23,595 nt of DNA from Paramacrobiotus richtersi (lineage: Eukaryota > Tardigrada > Eutardigrada > Parachela > Macrobiotidae). The stretch spans positions 1-23,595 of the forward strand of contig JAQGAU010000817.1 of NCBI GenBank assembly GCA_034698045.1, in the 5' to 3' direction. This document shows positions 17,130 through 23,595 of the stretch, piece by piece. The position numbers and the translations under genes were made by a program. Below the pieces are notes generated by a model. The model was not told the origin of the DNA. It worked only from the letters and a program-made list of their open reading frames with translations, and did no database searches. How positions within the stretch are numbered: position 1 is the stretch's first letter; the number at the start of each line of letters is the position of its first letter.

Positions 17130-17784
17130 TCAGCATACATTGTTAAACAGGCTTGCGATTCAGTATTAAGGGATTTTTAGGCCTAATGAGTGTCGGAAAC
17201 TGGACGATACCAGTGGAGATTGAGAGAAAGGTGCACTATAATGGATTGCCGGCGGCGTTTGTTGAAAGTCTATGTTGAAGGCGATCGCATTCTGGGATTA
17301 AGTCGTTGTTGGTAAGTATTCCGTGCCTTTGTCAGTCCATCAGATTTTAACTGTAGCAGTCAAACTAGATATACGGTATGCGAAACAAATGGTGTTTGTA
17401 CTTGTTGTAATGCAAACGTTGCGAAACCCTGCTTCTGCAGAAGTAGAGGACATATTTTAGATTGATTTTCGCCGCTGTACACGTGCATAGTTACGTCATC
17501 CGAGAGCGAATATGCAACGAGATGGCTATGCGCAGGTATATAGCGGAGTCGATTTTAACGTAGCAACTGTGCAAAATACTTTTCCTAAACCTTGTCGTAC
17601 ATTACATGTCTGTCTATTACGTGGATAAAATTAATCCCGTCAAAGTTGTTTTTTTTACCTTCCCTGATTTGATGGGGCCCGCTGGGGGCTTGGGGTTTTG
17701 CACTCTAAGTCGAACGCTATTTGCAATGCCAAGAACTTACTAGATCTACAAGGACAGGTAGGTGGCTGTGTGGCGTCAGCGTCT
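17130..17784. other. No gene or repeat seen
   Basis: Frames are short and lack splice context. There is no visible tandem or inverted structure before the MITE begins at 17785. Confidence 0.45.
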
Positions 17785-18195
17785 GCGCTACAGCTAAATT
17801 TCGCCCGTAGAATATTATGTTGTGGGCGATTTGTGAAACTTGGTTCCATTAGACGTGGCACACTAATCCTTGAAAAATAGAGAAAAAAATTTGGTTAGTA
17901 GTCCCAACTGCTATTCTGAGTTGCTAGTTCGAAAGAAAAGAATTGTGATCGTTTCCAGTTAGCATGGAAGTCTACGAGAGCGTTTGCAACGCTTTCGTAG
18001 ACTTCTGTGTTAACTGAAAAGGACCAGAACCCACTGTTTTCGGACCCAAAGCACAAAACAGTTTTAAGTACCATAAACCAAATTTGTTCGTCTCTATCTT
18101 TCGAGCTATAGTGTGTCACTTCTAAGGGAAATGGAACGAAGTTACAGAAATCGCCCACAATATAGAAATCCACGGCGCATATTTAGCTGTAGCGC
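17785..18195. mobile_element. Fold-back MITE, copy B
   Basis: A 411-bp imperfect palindrome starting GCGCTACAGCTAAAT and ending ATTTAGCTGTAGCGC. The left arm and the reverse complement of the right arm share TTGTGGGCGATTT, GAAACTT.GTTCC, GAGA..AA.AAATTTGGTT and CAGTTA. The centre is a tight hairpin (GAAGTCTACGAGAGCGTTTG, then its complement). It matches copy A at 7769-8158 over nearly its full length, including GTTGTGGGC, AAATTTGGTTAGTAGT and CGTAGACTTCTGTG. It carries no transposase. Confidence 0.88.
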
Positions 18196-18215
18196 CGGCT
18201 GCCTACGTCACGCGT

Positions 18216-18242
18216 GATTGCGCAATCAGTAATTGCGCAATC
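18216..18242. repeat. Two adjacent ATTGCGCAAT palindromes
   Basis: GATTGCGCAATC (18216-18227) is a perfect 12-bp palindrome and ATTGCGCAAT recurs at 18232-18241. It lies just outside the MITE. Confidence 0.85.
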
Positions 18243-18299
18243 GGTGGGCAGAACATAGAGCCAGTTTTGCTTGCTGGGGTCAAAATTCCAAGGACTAGT

Positions 18300-18830
18300 T
18301 TTCTCTATTCTTGACGAGAAATTTGCCACAAAACGTTGCATTTCCATATAAGACAAGGCTCTGGGCGGGGCGAGTACTTTTTTTAGAAGCTAGCAATTCA
18401 AGATATCCTTCGGAAGAATTGCGCAACATGTTGCGCGCATATTATTTTATGATCCGTAATATTTTGACCGTGCTTTATCCACAATTTAAAAACGTTAACT
18501 TGTCGCGTTCAGTTAGAAACGAGGATTAGATAATGTTGTCTGCATTCAGAATCATTTTCGTAATTAAAACCCGATGCTGCGCGGGGCGAGCACACCGCGT
18601 CAGATTCGGTGTACTAACGATGACCTTTCAGTTAGCGAAAGCAATAATGCCTGCTTGTTTTTGCATCAAAAGCGTACAAATACAACGACTCTAAGTAAAT
18701 TTCCTCTAACCTGCCTCTTGTATTCTTAACGAGAATTTCGGTACAATGGCCTGGATATCTGTGCAACAAGCGGACACTGCGCGGGGCTAGCACTCCGCCT
18801 TAGATTCTGTGTACCTAAAATACGGATCTG
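18300..18830. repeat. Three diverged direct repeats, ~200-216 bp apart
   Basis: GCGGGGCGAGTAC (18365), GCGCGGGGCGAGCAC (18579) and GCGCGGGGCTAGCAC (18779) recur. The last two continue with CCGCGTCAGATTCGGTGTACTAA and CCGCCTTAGATTCTGTGTACC. ATTCTTGACGAGAAATTT near 18306 matches ATTCTTAACGAGAATTTC near 18722. Confidence 0.7.
18421..18436. repeat. Perfect 16-bp palindrome
   Basis: GCGCAACATGTTGCGC is identical to its reverse complement. It resembles the nearby ATTGCGCAAT palindromes. No function is evident. Confidence 0.9.
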
Positions 18831-19089
18831 TTAGCCAGTAAATCAAATAATGACTATTGTTTTAAAACTGAAACCGTAGGAAGGTGACGTTTCAACAAAT
18901 TGTGAAATAAAAGGTCTAAATAGTTTAGAACTCGACGGAAGTCTTCAATAAAATATCGATGCGCAAACGACCCACGCCATTATGTCAGACGTGGAAAGAA
19001 ACGTTTTTTTCCCCAGCAGAAACAGATGTTAGAGTATCAGTTGAAAGTAAACTACGTATTCGTATTATTTTCTATGTACGTGACAGGAC

Positions 19090-19215
19090 ACGTTGTTCTG
19101 CACTCTGCCACACGCACTTGCTGCAACATAATTCACAGCGGATGCCAGAGCTGCCACACGAGGCGTTTGCAATGTCATTTTGAAAAAACCAGTTCTAAAA
19201 ACTTCTCAGAAATAA
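19090..19215. repeat. Dispersed repeat family R, partial copy R0
   Basis: CACGAGGCGTTTGCAATGTC, TTTGAAAA and AGTTCTAAAAACTTCT match the middle of copies R2 and R3 (GCGATTGCCATGTCG, then AGTTCTAAAAGCTCT in R3). Confidence 0.55.
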
Positions 19216-19389
19216 CCAAAACCTGGGAACAGGACTTATACATACGTACTGGGTCGTTTTCACGTACTACGGCCTCCTGCTTGTATTACTGAATAGGCTC
19301 TCCAAGCTTTGTAAAATTGTCTGTCTCCGACTCTCAATACTAGTGCTTCATGGTGCAGTAACAGTACTACCAAGTGAAAAAATATCAAA

Positions 19390-19750
19390 CCGGGTTCGAA
19401 AATCGAACGCGACGGAAGTACTTACGTGGCGCAATTTTTTTGCTGCAGGCTGCCAAGCCCTCCGGCTGCAATATGTACTGAGTGCACACATACCGCTTCC
19501 ATACGCGGCGATCGCCGTTTCGTTATCAACAAAAGTCAGTTTCAAAATGTTTTAGAATTTGACAGAAAACTCTAGAAAAAAATAAATAGGCCTATATGTT
19601 GTACCGCTCTTTTAGACGTTTTAAGAGCTGTTGCCTGTTGGGAGAAAATCTACATAGGGTAGGGAATGACATCACTTCGGCCGATCGAGAGGGGAGATGT
19701 TAGACTGTAGGATACAAGTCCCACCTCGGCCTACGGCCTCGGTGGCAACA
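19390..19750. repeat. Dispersed repeat family R, copy R1
   Basis: It shares TTCGAAAATCGAACGCG, TACGTGGCGCAA, CCGGCTGCAATATG, GCGATCGCCGTTTCG and CTTTTAGACGTTTTAAGAGC, in this order, with R2 and R3. It ends in the hairpin CCACCTCGGCC-TAC-GGCCTCGGTGG at 19721-19745. Confidence 0.75.
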
Positions 19751-19825
19751 CGTAGAACCGCGCTTTGTCAGCGAGCTCGACATCTCAATATATAGCTGTG
19801 TATATACGTGTAGCTACTATTTTAA

Positions 19826-20030
19826 GCAGCGAGTCCTGAGTATTCAACAAAACTGGATATTTTGTCCCGTCGATCACGATACCGGCAGTATTGGGCAATA
19901 ACACAGCAGTAGAGTGCGAGTCCTGAATATTTAACAGTACTGGATATTTTGTCCCGTCCCATCGGTCACGGTACCTGGAGTGTGCGCAGCATTACAATAG
20001 TATTGGGCGCGACCTCTACACTGACATATT
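19826..20030. repeat. Two-unit tandem repeat, ~89-bp period
   Basis: GCGAGTCCTGAGTATTCAACA...CTGGATATTTTGTCCCGTCG (19829) recurs as GCGAGTCCTGAATATTTAACA...CTGGATATTTTGTCCCGTCC (19917). Both are followed by ATC.GTCACG.TACC and later by AGTATTGGGC. Confidence 0.85.
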
Positions 20031-20061
20031 TTGTCGGTCCAGTCGGTGAAGATAAAAATTT

Positions 20062-20121
20062 TTTACCCCTTTCTCGCTTTGGTAAACTAGTGCCGCAAAC
20101 AGCGAGTGCAATTATCTAGTA
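20062..20121. repeat. Dispersed module D, copy 3
   Basis: It matches 14590-14672 in TTTTACCC, TTCTCGCTT and AGTGCCGCAA.CAGCGAGTGCA, same orientation. It lies between R1 and R2. Confidence 0.6.
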
Positions 20122-20464
20122 ATAAAATCCTGATATATGCCGAAGTCTGACTGGCTAATTCGCGGTATGTAAAAGTGATAAAAGCGTAGTGCGGCGCCAC
20201 CAAAACTGCCTTTCGGGTGCGACGTCACTATTTTATTTACAGTCATTTTGCCAGTTAAGCTTACACACAATAAAGAAGCTGAACGGTATTATTCCGACTA
20301 GTTCGGTGCTCTTTTCAATGCAAAAACAATCACGAAGTAATCTTGCTTCAGTGATTTTTGAAAATTCCTGTTCAACTCATGTGCAAACTTTCCGTTTCGC
20401 TTTACGTCGGTTAACTCATTGGCTTTTATTGGTAGAGTAAGTAATGTAATTAATTCGCGCATCA

Positions 20465-20990
20465 CATCAAATGGCACGAATGAATGCCCTACCGCGCACA
20501 ACACCCTACCGGAACTAGCAATGTGATGGGTGTCGCGTAGACAGAGCAGGAATAATCGACGCGCATGTTTTCGAATACACCATTCTGTGTGTCATTTGAT
20601 CTGGTGCGTACAGTATTAACTGCTTGCAGCACACGCCCAACTCGGTGCGAAAATCGAATGCACCATGTGTACGTGGCACTAATTCCTCACAAGAAACTTC
20701 CATACGCACCGGCTGCAATATGATACTGTTGCAGATGCAGTGTCGCCGTACGGAGCGATTGCCATGTCGTCTTCAAAAATACGAAGTTCTGTCGAATTTT
20801 AAACCTCTTTCAAACACATTTGCCAGAATTCAACACGCGATGGAGACGCAGCGCTATTTTAGGCGTTTTTAGAGCTATAGGCAAAAATTATACGTAGTGT
20901 AGCGAATGAGGAGACCTCTCCCAACCAAAATGGTAGAAGGGACAGTATAAGTTACAAGGCCCAGCTCGCCGTCCGGCCTTGCTGGGCACA
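20465..20990. repeat. Dispersed repeat family R, copy R2
   Basis: This copy and R3 share the longest left part: CCCTACCGG, GTAG.CAGAG.AGGAATA, TCGACGCGCATG, TTCGAATACAC and ACGCCCAACTC. The core with R1 and R3 follows (GCGAAAATCGAA, TACGGAGCGATTGCCATGTCG, ATTTTAGGCGTTTTTAGAGC). It ends in a hairpin at 20959-20987. Confidence 0.8.
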
Positions 20991-20995
20991 ACGGA

Positions 20996-21850
20996 GAACT
21001 GTCGAAAATTGGGCACGCGTGGACCTCCAGAATTATGAGGGCAGACGCCGCTTTTATTATGGACCTCGAAAGTTATTTGACAGTAAACGCTCCAGTCCTA
21101 TGCAACAGAGCCGGGCAGTTGGCTCGTGAATAAAGGCGTATTAATATATTAAAGTTTGAAAACGAAGGAGAACTTTATTATTTTGTCATGACAGTCCACT
21201 TATTTGTCAATACCAGACATGTTAAAAAACACTAGCCATCCTTATGACCAAACGTAATAAATTCGCGTTTGAAAATAAATTCGCATTATTTGCGACCATT
21301 CATCAGTGTAACAGCGTCAGGAAGAAGGTTGTGATTTGTGGCATATACAGCACATGGTATACAGAGACGAAGAAAAGAAAAGCTTTTAATAGTTGCAAAT
21401 AAGACTCTCAATAGCAATTACGAAAAAAAGTAGTTGTAGCCGTTATTTAGGTATGAACCAATAAAGTAGTTCGCTCAACGGTCCTAAGCTTACAATACCA
21501 CCAGCTTTATAAACCGCCCCCTGGAGCGGCTGTATACTATTAACATAACAATTTCCTGTTAAAACGTGCAAGGCAGCGCAGTGCACCGAGTACAGCAAAC
21601 AAAACAATGCTTACTTTGCTTTGGCAAATGCACAGTAATAAAATATAAGCACCATTGGGCATTCTTATCGTGTTCTGGGAGTCCGTTCAGAAAATATCTA
21701 ATATACCTGGTTAATGAGCAAGCTTTTTTGTTGAACAGTTACTGGGGGCAGAATGTTATACGCGGGATCAATGCTTCACTGCTTCATAAAAGTGGCGTCT
21801 ACCATTCAATTCGTTTCATGACACTAGAGTTGTAGTATGAGCTACCGTAC
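20996..21850. other. No gene or repeat seen between R2 and R3
   Basis: AT-rich spacer. The frame at 21566-21835 (+) has no splice context and no motif, and I do not call it a gene. Confidence 0.45.
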
Positions 21851-21856
21851 ACGCTC

Positions 21857-22327
21857 GATGAAATGACACAAAAAATTGCCCAGTTGCATATACCGCCCTA
21901 CCGGACTGGTAGTGCGATGAGTGCGTGTAGGCAGAGTAGGAATATTCGACGCGCATGAATTCGAATACACTACCGAGTCCCATGTCATCGAGCGCATACT
22001 GTATTGTACTTCTAGCATACGCGGCTACGCCCAACTCAGTTCGAAAATCGAACGCGCAGTGGATACGTGGCAAAGCTCGTTACATAAAACTGGCATATAG
22101 ACCGGCTGTAAAGGGAACTGCGACGCTGCCGTACGGTGCGATTGCCATGTCGTTTTGGAAAATGAAAGTTCTAAAAGCTCTAAGAATTTAGAGAAAATCT
22201 GATCAAAATTTAAGTACGCTTAGGTGATGGTCCGTCATTTTAGGCGTTTTATGAGCAACTGGAATAAAACGCGCGTAGAACGCAAACTAAGAACACTCAA
22301 CCCAAACGGAATTGGCGAGTTGGAGTA
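21857..22327. repeat. Dispersed repeat family R, copy R3
   Basis: It aligns with R2 from GATGAAATGACAC through CGCCCTACCGG, ATTCGACGCGCATGAATTCG, CGCCCAACTCAGTTCGAAAA, GTACGGTGCGATTGCCATGT and ATTTTAGGCGTTTTATGAGC. A weaker hairpin (CCAA/TTGG inside CTCAAC/GTTGGAG) occupies 22296-22325. Confidence 0.78.
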
Positions 22328-22329
22328 TG

Positions 22330-22830
22330 AGTTAGAATAATAATACATCCACGCATGAAAGGGAATTTAGTTGAAAATTGCACAGGATGCTGGTACTTTG
22401 CTGGTGCGTAAGAGTTGTTAATACACATACTGTGGTGATACTAAGTGAGTGGTGCCATAAAACCTCCGGGCAGAAGTGTTTTACCTGTTCGATCCTCTGT
22501 TGCGCAGCTTTCAAGCTTGCTTTCAGCCCTCTGCTAGGACAACTTTTTGTCCTCTATCTAACGTATGTCAGGGTGAGCAGCTACCTATTACCCAGCTCCG
22601 CGCAAAAACCAGAGAAAACAGAAATGCGTGCTCTGCATGCTGATTCACGCAGAGCAACACACGACACCGCCGACATAAGGCGCAAACCCACAACCAGACA
22701 CAAACAAGACTGAACGTCACCCTCAACTAGGGCGCACACCCTCGACACACTCCGCCTACGTAGCGAGCGTCCGTCCACGGCGCTCCAAGGAACCGTCATC
22801 CAGGACCGTACTGGTTGGGACGTAGGAGGA
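22330..22830. other. No supportable gene; composition becomes GC-richer
   Basis: Open frames on both strands (22378-22713 +, 22581-22868 -) have low-complexity Arg/Ser composition and no splice context. From about 22590 the GC content rises and stays high to the window end. Confidence 0.4.
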
Positions 22831-22837
22831 CAGTCAG

Positions 22838-23105
22838 CACTCGTGACGCTCCTCGGGATCCAGGACAATCCCTCACCCAGGACCGTACCGGCTGGTGGTC
22901 CGGGTACCGGGGGCTTTCAGGAAGTGCGGGGTATTGCGCCTTTCTTAAGCATTGCAGATAGGGTGGATACTTGTCCGGATGGAGGGTGTATGCGGGCAAA
23001 AAGCTGGCACTCGTGGCGCTCCTCGGGATTCAGCAGAATCCCTCAACCAGGACCGTACCAGCCTGGGGCGTCCGGATACCGGGGGCTACCAGGAAGCGCG
23101 GTCCT
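22838..23105. repeat. Two-unit repeat, ~171-bp period, GC-rich
   Basis: 22838-22935 and 23009-23105 share GCACTCGTG.CGCTCCTCGG, AATCCCTCA.CCAGGACCGT, and ACCGGGGGCT.TCAGGAAG with few differences. A partial third copy (TCCAGGACCGTACTGG) lies at 22798. No stable frame is shared between units, since the reading frame shifts between copies. Confidence 0.85.
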
Positions 23106-23410
23106 TGCACCTCCCTTCATCAGTACTTATGTAGGGGGGCAGTCCACGCTTGGGGTGCTGCTGAAGGAGAGAAAACGGGCAGTGGTTCGTTGTCTTGGTA
23201 CTGTGTAGGCACGCTGGCGCCCGAGTCCACCCGAAGACGTTCGACTGGTTTCCCAGCCCCTCTCTCAGCGTAAGGACATTGAAACGGTTTTTCTGCACTG
23301 GCTGGACGCGGCGGTATCTAAATCTGCTACAAGCTCGGCTGGGACGGCGATCCGGTGCTGGGCGCATGTGGGCGACGTATGCCGACGTGAATGACGCCTC
23401 TTACCTTTGA

Positions 23411-23584
23411 AACGAACATGCATCTGCATGTCGAGGAAACACACACAAGAGCCATAAAGGCCGTAAAGGTCTTTATTGGCAAATCATCGACAACCTGGCC
23501 TGTGCTGTAGCACAGGCCCATGAGAACCCGCATATACGGGAAAAGCAGGCAAACGCCGCAGAAAACCCGAACCACCGAATGTGA
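23411..23584 (+). other. Coding-like open frame near the window end
   Basis: After a TGA at 23408 the frame is open for 57 codons to TGA at 23582-23584. It reads GRKGLYWQIIDNLACAVAQA and then AHENPHIREKQANAAENP, which is protein-like. There is no ATG except at the end and no clear acceptor. A preceding frame (about 23239-23390: SQRKDIETVFLHWLDAAVSK) is also protein-like. Both could be exons or transposon debris. The - strand is open here too, with an AATAAA at 23470-23475. Confidence 0.25.
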
Positions 23585-23595
23585 TCTGTCGAGCC

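Noticed and set aside
19390-19415. GGGTTCGAAAATCGAAC resembles a tRNA T-arm or a pol III B box
   Set aside because: No acceptor stem, anticodon arm or A box at a usual distance. The match is weaker in R2, so neither a tRNA gene nor a tRNA-derived SINE is supported.
20515-22073. Shared FDFRTELGV peptide in - strand frames of R2 and R3, with a related one in R1
   Set aside because: The frame is not held across copies: R1 is shifted by one base upstream, R2 changes frame before the shared block, and R3 has a stop. DNA-level repeat similarity explains it.

Overview
The window looks like nuclear DNA of an invertebrate animal. It is gene-poor, has GT-AG introns, and is packed with satellites, fold-back elements and a decayed metazoan-type LINE. 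I cannot name the species. There is no rRNA or tRNA gene, no bacterial operon structure and no CRISPR array.

One spliced gene is well supported, on the + strand. Its exons are 7384-7671, 8266-8545, 8609-8731, 8973-9089, 9145-9236 and 9804-10028. All six join in phase, leave one frame open for 374 codons and end at a TAA. The last exon encodes an eight-cysteine PHD finger whose cysteine spacing matches the ADD fingers of DNMT3/ATRX proteins; a basic tail follows. The middle exons encode a polar, probably disordered linker. An exon at 5642-5921 probably gives the N-terminal part, but its phase-1 donor does not fit the phase-0 acceptor at 7384, so a linking exon is missing from the model.

Layout. 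1-180: a 103-bp tandem duplication. 288-740: coding-like stretches on the - strand. 968-2540: a directly repeated ~220-bp segment flanking a possible LINE remnant (1728-2099). 3081-3232: a 94-bp tandem repeat. 3829-4378: a 5'-truncated, frameshifted LINE reverse-transcriptase C-terminus, followed 12 bp later by a 1.13-kb element with ~180-bp inverted ends (4391-5519). 5641-10028: the finger gene, with a 390-bp fold-back MITE in an intron. 10350-11920: an ~83-bp GTAGC-rich satellite with a recent 166-bp dimer. 11920-13892: a Foldback-like element whose arms contain a GGATG minisatellite and whose centre holds coding-like remnants. 14069-14286: a possible two-exon gene end. 14985-15700: a second satellite built on a ~10-bp motif. 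15770-16500: T-rich DNA. 17785-18195: the second copy of the fold-back MITE. 18300-22330: clusters of diverged direct repeats, one family ending in a hairpin. 22560-23595: GC-richer DNA with a ~171-bp duplication.

Nothing suggests that the genes here work together as a pathway. The window is best read as one chromatin-reader-like gene set in a repeat-rich landscape with several apparently undescribed repeat families.
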